From Shewanella atlantica (lineage in GTDB: Bacteria > Pseudomonadota > Gammaproteobacteria > Enterobacterales > Shewanellaceae), in the NCBI RefSeq assembly GCF_003966265.1, contig NZ_RXNV01000014.1, forward strand, positions 1 to 64,000: a DNA stretch of 64,000 nt. Direction: 5' to 3'. This document shows, piece by piece, positions 50,975 through 60,000 of the stretch (position 1 is the stretch's first letter; every line of letters starts with the position of its first letter). Both the position numbers and the translations under genes were made by a program. Under the pieces are notes generated by a model. That model saw nothing but the letters and a program-made list of their open reading frames with translations, was not told the DNA's origin and made no database searches.

Positions 50975-51457
50975 ATGGCTCTATCCCGAAAAAAATGGAA
51001 CAACGTAATCATTATCGCTTCCCTGTTAATGATCACTATACTCACTCTATTGGATGACAAAACATCTCAGCTGCCCGAAGATGCCCATCCACTTTTCGAT
51101 AACACTTCTCCTCTGGCGCAACTGCAAGTAAATGAACTCTGGCTCAACAAGGGTAGTAGCAATTGGCAATGCCACCCAAAAATTCTCAATTGTCAGGTAT
51201 GGGCAAAAGCCTGGAGCGAGATACAACTATCTCCACTTGTCGATCAACAAGAGCTGTTTGAACATTCCAGTGCCGACATTCCCAAGGAGGTCATCATAGT
51301 TATCGCCAACAGCGAGCAGGCGCAGCCCTGGAGCTGGTATGAAAAGCTGGGACTACTGAAATCCCCGGCAAATAACTGGTACCTGATCCCTCCCAGCCAA
51401 AGAGAGGCGCTTTCACCGGTCATCAAAATAGCCGCGGCCTCAAATACCGATAGCTAA
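50975..51457 (+). CDS. Membrane-anchored protein of unknown function
   Basis: 160 residues. An N-terminal anchor (NNVIIIASLLMITILTLL, residues 9-26) and a periplasmic domain with two Cys (NWQCHPKILNCQVW) that may be disulfide-bonded and several Trp. It precedes mutM by 58 bp on the same strand, and may be co-transcribed. Family not recognised. Confidence 0.65.
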   Translation: MALSRKKWNNVIIIASLLMITILTLLDDKTSQLPEDAHPLFDNTSPLAQLQVNELWLNKGSSNWQCHPKILNCQVWAKAWSEIQLSPLVDQQELFEHSSADIPKEVIIVIANSEQAQPWSWYEKLGLLKSPANNWYLIPPSQREALSPVIKIAAASNTDS

Positions 51458-51515
51458 CAATCAAAAAGACGGCTCTTAGTTAGCCTTAACCTTATCGACT
51501 TATCCGAGAATGAAT

Positions 51516-52331
51516 ATGCCTGAATTGCCCGAAGTAGAAGTTACCCGTCAGGGGATCACTCCTCATCTAGTCGATCAACAAGCAACGGCTCTCACAGTTC
51601 GTAACGCCAGCCTTCGGTGGCCGGTACCGGATATCGCCCAGCAGATCGTGGGAGAAACTATTAGAAACGTGCGTCGCAGGGCAAAGTACCTGCTTATCGA
51701 TACCGATGCTGGCACGACAATCGTGCATCTTGGCATGTCAGGAAGCCTGAGAATCGTCTCCAGGAAAACGCCTGTCGAGAAACATGACCATATAGATTTA
51801 GAATTGGCCAGCGGCAAAGTACTGAGATTTAACGATCCACGTCGCTTCGGTGCCTGGCTATGGTGTGAATTGCCGGAAGAGGCGCATCCACTACTGTCAA
51901 AGCTTGGGCCTGAGCCATTGAAGGATGAGTTTAATCCAGCCTACCTTGAACAGAAATTAAGGGATAAGAAGAAAGCCATTAAGCTCTGTTTGATGGATAA
52001 CCATATTGTCGTGGGTGTCGGTAATATCTATGCCAACGAAGCCCTGTTTGCTGCAGGCATTCACCCAGAAATGCAGGCTGGCAAGGTCGACAGCGAGAGG
52101 TTGACCATTTTGGTTACCGAGGTGAAACAGATCTTGGCAAACGCCATCAGGCAGGGTGGAACGACATTGAAAGACTTTACCAATGCCGAAGGAAAGCCGG
52201 GATACTTTGCCCAGAAACTTCATGTTTATGGCCGAGGCGGCGAGACCTGTACCCAGTGTGGCAATCTGCTCAGCGAGATCAAACTGGGACAGAGGGCCAC
52301 AGTATTTTGTGGCCTATGTCAGACTAAATGA
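51516..52331 (+). CDS. mutM: Formamidopyrimidine-DNA glycosylase
   Basis: 271 residues. Removes 8-oxoguanine and ring-opened purines from DNA and nicks the site. After Met removal the N-terminal Pro and Glu of PELPEVEV are catalytic, which decides for ATG 51516 rather than ATG 51510. C-terminal zinc finger CTQC...CGLC and the H2TH region (VGNIYANEALFAAGIHP). Confidence 0.97.
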   Translation: MPELPEVEVTRQGITPHLVDQQATALTVRNASLRWPVPDIAQQIVGETIRNVRRRAKYLLIDTDAGTTIVHLGMSGSLRIVSRKTPVEKHDHIDLELASGKVLRFNDPRRFGAWLWCELPEEAHPLLSKLGPEPLKDEFNPAYLEQKLRDKKKAIKLCLMDNHIVVGVGNIYANEALFAAGIHPEMQAGKVDSERLTILVTEVKQILANAIRQGGTTLKDFTNAEGKPGYFAQKLHVYGRGGETCTQCGNLLSEIKLGQRATVFCGLCQTK

Positions 52332-52395
52332 CAAAGAAGGACGTTCGCAGGCTCACTGCGAGGGCGCTGCGAGCTGCTTTTAGAACCTAGAGTCT

Positions 52396-52416
52396 AGAGT
52401 CTAGCTCCTAGACTCT
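52396..52416. other. Hairpin between mutM and wzi
   Basis: 9-bp stem AGAGTCTAG / CTAGACTCT with loop CTC, directly after the wzi stop. Preceded by a further AGAGTCTAG copy. No T tract on either side. Confidence 0.45.
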
Positions 52417-52417
52417 T

Positions 52418-53911
52418 CTAAAAACGATACTCGTAGGTACCGAACAGGGTCGCATCGGTTTGTTTGTCTTCGACCTCAAATTCCGATTGAGACACTGTGC
52501 CACCGACACTCATCATCCCTTTCCAGATTGGCATGCGGTAGCTAAGCTCCAGCATTAACAGATCTTCTTTCGCAGGTTGAGGCGCCCAACCATGAGCCGG
52601 ACTGGATCCATCTTTGTTCAATTGTGCATAACGTAACAGTGAGGTGATACCCCGGCTATCCGCAAACTGCCCAATAAGCCCCAGTACATAGACTTTAGCA
52701 TCGCTTTCATAGGTGCTGCCATAGGTCTTGCCGTAATAACGAGAGCCACTCAGGTAATCACCATGCTCATACATGCAGTTGAAGACGTTGTCATCTTCTC
52801 CACAAGCGACCATGGTATCTGTGTACTCGAAAAAGAGCTTGTACTGGGCAGAGTCAAAGTTAAAGCGAGTATCTATACCGGCAGCGTGACCACAATCGAC
52901 GATATCCCAAGGGGCTGAACCTTTGGCATCCTCACAGGTTTTCTCATAATAGACACCAAATGGAATATCGAACCAGGTATCGCTGAAACGGATATCATAA
53001 CCCGCCATCTGATTACCATAGTTGGTACAACCCGCCTCACCCGCACCACGACAATCACGCTGACCGGTTATAGACTTTAAGGCACTTTCCCAGGAACACT
53101 CCTCCCCTTCACCACAGAACTGTGTACTCCAGGAGAAACCTATCTCCAGTTGTCTGAAGGGCCGCAGTGAACTACGGAAGTTCCACAGTAGCGGATTAAC
53201 GACCGCACGCTCCTCCTCTAAACGACTCACGCCGGCAGTAAGTGTCCAGGGTCCGAGCCAGGATAACCAGGGGGTTTCAAATGCCGCCGCATTATTACGA
53301 CTGACCATCACCGAAGGCAATGGGCGTGCATTATTAGATCTGTGCAATGACGAGTCGAATCCTGGCCCCCACCATTGCTCTATAGCGCCGGCGCTGAAAA
53401 TCCAGTTGCCTAAGATAACCGCCATATAGGAATCATCGAGTCTGAACTCTTTCTCATCACTGGGATCATAGTTGGCAGAAGCCGAAGCCTTAAAGGCAAA
53501 GCGATCTCCCATATACTCATAAGATGCTTGTAACTCACCCTGCTCACTGTAATCTGAACCAAAATGCTGAAAGCGAGCAGCATCGGTTGCCGCCGCTGCT
53601 TTTATTCTCGTATTGCCACGATTTTCGACCGCATTTCGGTAATAGTAATTAACCCGGGCGAAGGCCTGTGCTACCGAAGGGGGTAATACCGAAGGCTCAA
53701 CTTTACTCAGATCCGCACCGATACCGGACCACATCAGCGGATAGGTATTAACGGGAACCGTGATCACACCTTCATCGGCAAGAGCCTGAATATCTGCTCG
53801 CAGATAGATATCAGAAGTATCCACCCAAGGAGCGGATACAGAAATAAAAGAGGTAAATAAGCAAAGTATTGCAAAAGACCACACACTAAATGACTTTAAT
53901 TTTTCCATCAT
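52418..53911 (-). CDS. Capsule assembly protein of the Wzi family
   Basis: About 497 residues. Signal peptide ending VSA, then WVDTSDIYLRADIQALADEGVI and an 18-strand-type beta barrel ending YEYRF. Contains GNWIFSAGAIEQWWGPGFDSS and QFADSRGITSLLRYAQ, typical of Wzi-related outer-membrane proteins that tether capsule to the cell surface. Several Cys (FCGEGEECSW, DCRGAGEAGC) are unusual in such barrels and may form disulfides. The frame continues to a TTG at 53929 that overlaps the coaD stop; ATG 53911 is chosen. Confidence 0.85.
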   Translation of the reverse strand: MMEKLKSFSVWSFAILCLFTSFISVSAPWVDTSDIYLRADIQALADEGVITVPVNTYPLMWSGIGADLSKVEPSVLPPSVAQAFARVNYYYRNAVENRGNTRIKAAAATDAARFQHFGSDYSEQGELQASYEYMGDRFAFKASASANYDPSDEKEFRLDDSYMAVILGNWIFSAGAIEQWWGPGFDSSLHRSNNARPLPSVMVSRNNAAAFETPWLSWLGPWTLTAGVSRLEEERAVVNPLLWNFRSSLRPFRQLEIGFSWSTQFCGEGEECSWESALKSITGQRDCRGAGEAGCTNYGNQMAGYDIRFSDTWFDIPFGVYYEKTCEDAKGSAPWDIVDCGHAAGIDTRFNFDSAQYKLFFEYTDTMVACGEDDNVFNCMYEHGDYLSGSRYYGKTYGSTYESDAKVYVLGLIGQFADSRGITSLLRYAQLNKDGSSPAHGWAPQPAKEDLLMLELSYRMPIWKGMMSVGGTVSQSEFEVEDKQTDATLFGTYEYRF

Positions 53912-53925
53912 TATGACTTTCACTC

Positions 53926-54402
53926 TCAACTTTTCGTCATCAGTGCTTTCGCAACTTCGGGGTGAACAAATTGGCTGACGTCACCACCATGATGCGCGAC
54001 CTCTTTTACCAGGGTCGATGAGATAAATGAATTCTCTTCTGCGGGAGTTAAAAATACACTTTCCAAGTCTGAGCTTAAACGGCGATTCATGTTCGCCAAC
54101 TGAAATTCATACTCGAAGTCAGAAACGGCTCTTAAACCACGGACCAGCACACTTGCCTGCTGCTCCTTGGCAAAATCCACCAGTAAGCCACTAAAACCGA
54201 CAACCTCAACGTTATCCAGATGTGACGTCACCACCCGGAGCAGCTCCACACGCTCCTCCAGAGTGAAGCGCGGCTTCTTAGAGGGGTTGGCAGCAATCCC
54301 AATCACCACATGCTTAAACAGTTTAGCCGCTCGTTCTATGAGGTCGGCGTGACCATTAGTAACAGGATCGAATGTCCCGGGGTATATAGCTCTTGTGTGC
54401 AT
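53926..54402 (-). CDS. coaD: Phosphopantetheine adenylyltransferase
   Basis: 158 residues. Fourth step of coenzyme A synthesis, adding AMP to 4'-phosphopantetheine. GTFDPVTNGHADLIERA holds the HxGH-type motif (NGH), then NPSKKPRFTLEER, VRGLRAVSDFEYE and the ISSTLVKEVA end. 15 bp upstream of wzi on the same strand. Confidence 0.96.
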   Translation of the reverse strand: MHTRAIYPGTFDPVTNGHADLIERAAKLFKHVVIGIAANPSKKPRFTLEERVELLRVVTSHLDNVEVVGFSGLLVDFAKEQQASVLVRGLRAVSDFEYEFQLANMNRRLSSDLESVFLTPAEENSFISSTLVKEVAHHGGDVSQFVHPEVAKALMTKS

Positions 54403-54481
54403 AACTAGCCTTTAACACTAAAATTATAAAAAAATCTCAAAAGGATGATCGGAGCGTTAGCAACTTAAACGGCCTTAGCGA

Positions 54482-55912
54482 TCACTGCTTCGCCATAATA
54501 TTTTCGATAATCTTAGTCGTAGAGATCCCATCTTCGAAGCAGAGTACCTTCACGACACCGCCAGCAGCTATGACCTCTTCGCCACCGGCGATCTCCTCTA
54601 TCTGATAATCACCACCTTTCACTAACATATCCGGCAGTAAGTGTGCGATTACCCGCTGCGGGGTATCTTCACTGAAAGGTACTACCCAATCGACCGAAGC
54701 CAGGCCTGCAAGTACAGCCATACGCCTATCGAGTTGGTTCACCGGTCGACCATCACCTTTGAGACGTTTCACTGAGTCATCATCATTGACCGCCACGATG
54801 AGCCTGTCTCCTTGTGCTTTGGCTTCCTGCAGGTAGCTCACATGACCAGCATGTAATATATCGAAGCAACCGTTAGTCATCACGACACGCTCACCACGCA
54901 GTTTTGCCTGTTCAAGTGCATAAGCGAGTTGGTCTTCTGAAACAACGCCAAACCCCATCTCACCATGGCTACGGGACAATGCTTCACTCAATTCAACACG
55001 ACTGATCGTGGAGGTACCGAGTTTAGCCACAACAATACCCGCGGCAATGTTAGCGATTGCACAAGCCTCGGGAAGCTCACTTCCAGCTGCAAGCGCGGTT
55101 GCAAGTGATGCAATCACAGTATCCCCCGCCCCTGTCACATCATGGACTTCTCTGGCAACGGTAGGAATGTGCAGCTCATTTTTATCTGAAGTGATGAGCG
55201 TCATGCCTTTCTCTGAGCGAGTCACGAGTAGCGCTTCCAGCTCAAACTCTTCGAGTAGTTTATGCGCTTTTTCAACAAGGTCGGCCTCACAACTTACCTC
55301 ACCGACGACAAGTTCAAACTCGCTCATGTTTGGCGTAAGTAGGGTCGCCCCACGATAACGGGAAAAATCGCTGCCTTTAGGGTCGACTAAAACTTTAACC
55401 CCTTGAGCCTTGGCCTGCTGAATAAAAGGCTGGGGATCGACAAGCGCACCTTTAGCATAATCTGATAACACGGCGACTTTGGCAGAACTAAGCTGTTCAG
55501 CGGCGACGTTAAGCAAGGCTTGACTCTCAGCGGCTTGGAAGCCCTCTTCAAAATCGAGACGGATCAGCTGCTGGTTACGGGACATGACCCTTAATTTAGT
55601 GATTGTTGGTTTATCGGCAACACTGTGCCACTTGGGTTCAACTCCCAGAGCTTGCAAACCGGTAGTTAAAGCATCGGCTGTTTCATCCTGGCCAACAATA
55701 CCGGCTAAAGATACCTGCCCGCCCAGTGTCGCAATATTAAGCGCCACGTTAGCCGCTCCACCTGGGCGATCCTCTATCTGGTTTACGCGAACGACAGGCA
55801 CCGGCGCTTCCGGAGATATACGTCCTGTATGCCCTGCCCAGTAACGATCTAGCATGACATCACCGACTACAAGAACCTTCGCTTTTTCAAATGCTGGCAG
55901 AGAAACCTTCAT
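54482..55912 (-). CDS. hldE: Bifunctional heptose 7-phosphate kinase / heptose 1-phosphate adenylyltransferase
   Basis: 476 residues. Makes ADP-D-glycero-beta-D-manno-heptose for the LPS inner core. N-terminal ribokinase-like part (VVGDVMLDRYWAG, RPGGAANVALNIA, DVTGAGDTVIASLA) to about residue 320; C-terminal nucleotidyltransferase part (TNGCFDILHAGHVSYL, AVNDDDSVKRLKGDGRPVNQL). Divergent from the GT9 gene at 56255, with hldD nearby. Confidence 0.97.
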   Translation of the reverse strand: MKVSLPAFEKAKVLVVGDVMLDRYWAGHTGRISPEAPVPVVRVNQIEDRPGGAANVALNIATLGGQVSLAGIVGQDETADALTTGLQALGVEPKWHSVADKPTITKLRVMSRNQQLIRLDFEEGFQAAESQALLNVAAEQLSSAKVAVLSDYAKGALVDPQPFIQQAKAQGVKVLVDPKGSDFSRYRGATLLTPNMSEFELVVGEVSCEADLVEKAHKLLEEFELEALLVTRSEKGMTLITSDKNELHIPTVAREVHDVTGAGDTVIASLATALAAGSELPEACAIANIAAGIVVAKLGTSTISRVELSEALSRSHGEMGFGVVSEDQLAYALEQAKLRGERVVMTNGCFDILHAGHVSYLQEAKAQGDRLIVAVNDDDSVKRLKGDGRPVNQLDRRMAVLAGLASVDWVVPFSEDTPQRVIAHLLPDMLVKGGDYQIEEIAGGEEVIAAGGVVKVLCFEDGISTTKIIENIMAKQ

Positions 55913-56254
55913 AACACTCTTATCTATTGCAAAAATAAACCCCGATTGTACCTAATTTTTCTTGCTCCTGTTACCTTTACAGTCTATTTCTGCTACAGAC
56001 ACTTTCTCACGCAACGAGGTTCAACGGCGCGCCGCCTTGCTCCAGTGAAACAACACGCAAGTAAAAAGACCCTAATGCCAAGGAGTTAACTAAATTCCAA
56101 TTGGAAAACTGTACCTCCACACACCCAAAAGTACAGATTAAGGGATATAAAACTGATACAATACGCGGCTATTTGTATAGTTTTACAGCTCTCTGTTTAT
56201 TGCGGTTCATCGCCGTATTAACCAGTATCTATATCTATAAACGGTTGTTTTTAT
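55913..56254. other. Divergent intergenic region hldE / GT9
   Basis: About 340 bp. It includes an AAGGAG at 56080 without a usable start codon after it, a CCAATTGG palindrome near 56098, and a TACAAT (56157-56162) that could be part of the GT9 promoter. I found no JUMPstart or ops element. Confidence 0.4.
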
Positions 56255-57265
56255 ATGATCAAAAAAGTATTGGTAATTCGACACGATAAAATTGGCGACT
56301 TTGTTCTTTTCTGGCCGGCATTACACTTGCTTAAGACAGCACTACCTCAAGCCAGTATCGAGGTGTTTGTCGCACCGGCGGTAAAATCGCTGGCTGAAGC
56401 CTGTCCATATATCGATCATGTCATTGTCGATACCGGTGACGATCAAGCCATTAGTGCCGAATTTGCTGCACGCCAATACGATGCGGTTATTGTATCTCTG
56501 TCGCAATTCCGTATTTATAAGATGATCCAGCACCTTGATATTCCCTATAAACTAGCCCCTAAACACAACTGGTATCAGTACTTTTACAAACACAGAGCCG
56601 ACGCCCAATATAAAAAGGGAGAGGGCTGCTGGCGTGGTGGCTGTATGCTGGTTGAACACTTTCTGGCTGCACACGATATAACCATTCCCCCCCACCCCAC
56701 GCAATATTGGGATATGAGTGCCGAACGTCCAAGGTGGCAGGAGTACTATGGTAAGCAAGATGGTGAAAAGCTCATTTTTGTCCATCCGGGTACCGGAGGG
56801 TCATCCGGGAGTCTATCCACGGAGACTTTCATAAAGTTACTGGAAAGTGTAGATAGTAAGAGCCGTCATAAATGCAGATTTGTACTGACCTTCAACGGAG
56901 ATGAAGAGCGCTTAGCCGAGGAGATACACGCAGGCCTCAATGAAAAAGGGACCAATGCGGTCATGGCTAAACCACTTAACGAGCTCTCAGATTTCGCTAA
57001 GTCTATTGTTGCAGCGGATATGTTTATAGCGGGTTCTACTGGACCATTACATATCGCAGGCTTACATAACGTTCCTACCGTTGGTTTTTACGCCGGTAGG
57101 CGATCGGCGCCGAAAGTGCGTTGGCAAACATTAACCCAGAGTCATAAGCGTCTGGCCTTTACCCCTCCCATAGGAAAGAAAACGGGACGTAATATGGACT
57201 TGATCGATCTGGATGCAGCATCGTCTGGGATAGCTGATTTTTTAAATACTCACTATAGTGAATGA
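56255..57265 (+). CDS. Glycosyltransferase family 9, heptosyltransferase-like
   Basis: 336 residues, GT-B fold. N-terminal VLVIRHDKIGDFVLFWPALHLLK and C-terminal AADMFIAGSTGPLHIAGLHNVPTVGFYAGR match the ADP-heptose:LPS heptosyltransferase family. Likely adds a heptose to the LPS inner core. Context, between hldE and hldD, supports this. Which position is built is unknown. Confidence 0.88.
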   Translation: MIKKVLVIRHDKIGDFVLFWPALHLLKTALPQASIEVFVAPAVKSLAEACPYIDHVIVDTGDDQAISAEFAARQYDAVIVSLSQFRIYKMIQHLDIPYKLAPKHNWYQYFYKHRADAQYKKGEGCWRGGCMLVEHFLAAHDITIPPHPTQYWDMSAERPRWQEYYGKQDGEKLIFVHPGTGGSSGSLSTETFIKLLESVDSKSRHKCRFVLTFNGDEERLAEEIHAGLNEKGTNAVMAKPLNELSDFAKSIVAADMFIAGSTGPLHIAGLHNVPTVGFYAGRRSAPKVRWQTLTQSHKRLAFTPPIGKKTGRNMDLIDLDAASSGIADFLNTHYSE

Positions 57266-57322
57266 TATTAAACTCACCGTGATATTCTTCGTTAGAATAT
57301 CGACATAAATGTGGAATTGAAT

Positions 57323-58276
57323 ATGATAGTAGTTACCGGTGCAGCAGGCTTTATTGGCAGTAACCTGGTTAAGGCACTTAACCAGCTAGGTCGCAACGAC
57401 ATTATCGCAGTAGATGATCTCAGTGATGGCACACAGATGTTTAACCTGGCCGATTGCGAAATTGCCGATTATCTGGATAAAGACCAATTTCTGGCACAAA
57501 TCAAAGCTGGAGAATTTAACGGAAAGTTAGAAGTCATCTTCCATCAAGGCGCTTGTTCATCTACCACGGAGTGGGATGGAAAGTTCATGATGGCTAATAA
57601 TTATGAGTACTCGAAGAGTTTACTTCATTTTAGCCAAGCTAATAATTGTCAGTTCATTTACGCCTCTTCTGCCTCTGTTTATGGTGGCAGTGAAAAATTT
57701 ATCGAGCAACGTGAATTCGAAAAGCCACTGAACGTTTACGCTTACTCTAAGTTCCTCTTTGATCAATACGTCAGGCAGCAGCAACTGACAACCCAAGTTG
57801 CCGGATTACGCTACTTCAATGTTTACGGTCCACGTGAGCAGCACAAAGGCGGAATGGCCAGCGTCGCGTTCCACTTCAATAATCAAATTAAAGAAAATGA
57901 GATCTGTCGACTATTCGCAGGCATCGATGGTTTTGAAGATGGCCAGCAGTTAAGAGATTTCGTCTACGTTGAAGATGTCGTAAAAGTTAACTTATGGCTT
58001 TGGCAGAATCCTGAAACATCAGGCATTTTTAACTGCGGAACCGGTCAGGCACAAAGCTTTAATGATGTTGCTAATGCGGCAATTAACTATCACGGAAAGG
58101 GTAAAATTGAGTACATCCCATTTCCCGATAAATTAAAAGGCGCATACCAAAGTTACACCCAAGCAGACCTGACCCAGTTACGTCAGGCGGGTTATACCGA
58201 TGCCTTTAAGACAGTAGAACAAGCGGTACCTGAGTATCTGGATTGGTTAGCTGAGCAGCACTTTATCGGGCAATAA
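57323..58276 (+). CDS. hldD: ADP-L-glycero-D-manno-heptose 6-epimerase
   Basis: 317 residues. Epimerises ADP-D,D-heptose to ADP-L,D-heptose for LPS core. SDR fold: MIVVTGAAGFIGSNLVKAL, FHQGACSSTTEWDG, YASSASVYGG, YAYSKFLFDQYVR (YxxxK) and RYFNVYGPREQHKG. The frame is open 12 bp further upstream; ATG 57323 gives the standard start. Confidence 0.97.
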   Translation: MIVVTGAAGFIGSNLVKALNQLGRNDIIAVDDLSDGTQMFNLADCEIADYLDKDQFLAQIKAGEFNGKLEVIFHQGACSSTTEWDGKFMMANNYEYSKSLLHFSQANNCQFIYASSASVYGGSEKFIEQREFEKPLNVYAYSKFLFDQYVRQQQLTTQVAGLRYFNVYGPREQHKGGMASVAFHFNNQIKENEICRLFAGIDGFEDGQQLRDFVYVEDVVKVNLWLWQNPETSGIFNCGTGQAQSFNDVANAAINYHGKGKIEYIPFPDKLKGAYQSYTQADLTQLRQAGYTDAFKTVEQAVPEYLDWLAEQHFIGQ

Positions 58277-58312
58277 TACTTCTCGTTAGCCCTTTATTTG
58301 CCTATAAACTGT

Positions 58313-58344
58313 GAATATGCAGGAGGGGAGATTCCTGCATATTC
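58313..58344 (+). terminator. Strong hairpin after hldD
   Basis: Perfect 12-bp stem GAATATGCAGGA / TCCTGCATATTC with an 8-nt loop. The T run only comes about 10 nt later (TATTTTTG). Probably the end of the hldD transcript. Confidence 0.6.
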
Positions 58345-58506
58345 AGAATAAAAGTATTTTTGATTTAGCTAAGAAAGGGTTATTTTACAAAAATCTGTGC
58401 ATACTATGGCAGCCTCGATATCAGGCTGTTTGCAGTATCAGCTGAATCCCAAATAATGAAAACGTTACAATGATAGTTGTAATACTACCTTTAAAAATGG
58501 TGTGAA

Positions 58507-58926
58507 ATGTCTAAGAAAGTATTAGTTGTTGGTGTGTTTGATCTATTTCATCGTGGCCATGTCGAGTTCTTAAAGAAAGCAGCAAGCTATGGTGACGAAC
58601 TGATCATCTTAATCAACGGTGATGAGATGACAGAAAAATACAAAAGGCGCCCAATATATTCAGAGCAAGATAGAGCTACGATCTTGAGCGCTATGTCATG
58701 TGTTTCTCTCGTTGAAGTGACTGACAGTTTTGACGTCAAACCTATTATCGAAAAACACAACATAGATATCATTGTTCACGGTGATGATTGGGAACATGAA
58801 TCCTATTTGAAACAGATCCGTTGTACTGAAGAGTACCTCGAAGAGCACGGAGTTTCACTGGCTTATACTCAATACCATTCGACCGTCAGTACTAGCGCTC
58901 TACTCCAAAAAATTAAGGAATCATAA
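58507..58926 (+). CDS. Glycerol-phosphate cytidylyltransferase-like nucleotidyltransferase
   Basis: 139 residues, TagD-like. VVGVFDLFHRGHVEFLKKA has the HxGH motif, and the C-terminal HSTVSTSALLQ corresponds to the R-x-G-I-S-T-T end of cytidylyltransferases. Makes a CDP-activated polyol phosphate. The next gene makes glycerol-1-phosphate, so CDP-glycerol built from that enantiomer is the likely product. The stop is followed immediately by the TTG start of the next gene. Confidence 0.85.
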   Translation: MSKKVLVVGVFDLFHRGHVEFLKKAASYGDELIILINGDEMTEKYKRRPIYSEQDRATILSAMSCVSLVEVTDSFDVKPIIEKHNIDIIVHGDDWEHESYLKQIRCTEEYLEEHGVSLAYTQYHSTVSTSALLQKIKES

Positions 58927-60000
58927 TTGCTTAACCTTATGGACAAACTGAGCACGCGACAACTGGAGTTTCCAGCTCAACTGGTTGTTCAGGAAGGAGC
59001 GGTTTCAGAATCTGAACTTTTATCTACTCACCTCTCTTCAAAAAATGTCTTATTAGCCATTGATGATGGAGTGCTGGAGTTAGCTGAAGTTTCACTGACC
59101 AACTTATTCAATAGCCCTAACTGTATTACACACTCTATTGCAGCAGCTGATTTTAATAATATTAGCCAAATTGATATCTTGTGTGCTCAGAAACAAATCC
59201 AAACAGTCGTCGCTTTTGGTGGCGGAAAAGTACTCGATGTCTGTAAGCGTCTGGCAACGATTAGAAAAGTTGAGCTCATTGTTATTCCTACCGCGCTTTC
59301 GAGTGATTGTATCTCTTCTCCTGTTGCCGTAATTTTTGATAACACAGGCAAGAAAGCCAGTTTGCCAGCTGCAATCCCCAACTTTATCGTGGTAGATACC
59401 CAGCTGTGTGCTAAAGCACCGATGAGATTAACTCAAGCAGGTGTCGGTGATCTGCTTTCCAACTATTCCGCATTACTGGATATGAAGTATGCAAAGGGTC
59501 GTGCAGAAATTGATGGTTTTTCCTTTTTGCTGGCGAAGTCAGCAGCCAATGAAATCCTCGGTATGGAGAGTAAACCACTCAATGACTTAGCGGTTATCAA
59601 TCAACTTGCTGAAGGGCTAATATTATCGGGTCTTGCAATGGGATTTTCCGGCGACTCAAGGCCCTGTTCCGGAGCAGAGCATCTCATCAGCCATGCTATC
59701 GATTATTTTCAGCTAGGCGAAGGGCTTCATGGAGAACAAGTTGCGTTGGGAACCAAGTTTTGCCACTTTCTCCGAATGGAACTGTCGTTGCCGACTCTGG
59801 ATCCTCGGGTATTGCCGACCATAGATGGCTTCAATATAAAAAGCACTCCATCCTCATTGGGCATAAGCAAAGAAGAGTTTTTTAAAGCCTTATCCCTTGC
59901 TCCAGACATGCGTAAAGGGCGTATTACATTCTTAGAGCATCTACAAGATATACCTCAAGAAACTTTAGAGGCAGCTTATTTCAACGCATTTGAATCTTAA
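58927..60000 (+). CDS. Glycerol-1-phosphate dehydrogenase family protein (AraM/EgsA-like)
   Basis: 357 residues, iron-containing alcohol dehydrogenase class related to archaeal EgsA and Bacillus AraM, which reduce dihydroxyacetone phosphate to sn-glycerol-1-phosphate. Seen: FGGGKVLDVCKRLA (NAD site), PTALSSDCISSPVAV, VGDLLSNYSALLD, FSGDSRPCSGAEHLISHAID and LHGEQVALG, giving the Asp/His/His metal site. The TTG start at 58927 has AAGGAA 6 nt upstream; ATG 58939 is second choice. The 3' end overlaps the convergent next gene by 4 bp. Confidence 0.85.
   Translation: MLNLMDKLSTRQLEFPAQLVVQEGAVSESELLSTHLSSKNVLLAIDDGVLELAEVSLTNLFNSPNCITHSIAAADFNNISQIDILCAQKQIQTVVAFGGGKVLDVCKRLATIRKVELIVIPTALSSDCISSPVAVIFDNTGKKASLPAAIPNFIVVDTQLCAKAPMRLTQAGVGDLLSNYSALLDMKYAKGRAEIDGFSFLLAKSAANEILGMESKPLNDLAVINQLAEGLILSGLAMGFSGDSRPCSGAEHLISHAIDYFQLGEGLHGEQVALGTKFCHFLRMELSLPTLDPRVLPTIDGFNIKSTPSSLGISKEEFFKALSLAPDMRKGRITFLEHLQDIPQETLEAAYFNAFES

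Noticed and set aside
56101..56289. 62-codon open frame upstream of the GT9 gene
   Set aside because: It starts at TTG, overlaps the GT9 start in another frame and has no recognisable product. The AAGGAG nearby is too far away.
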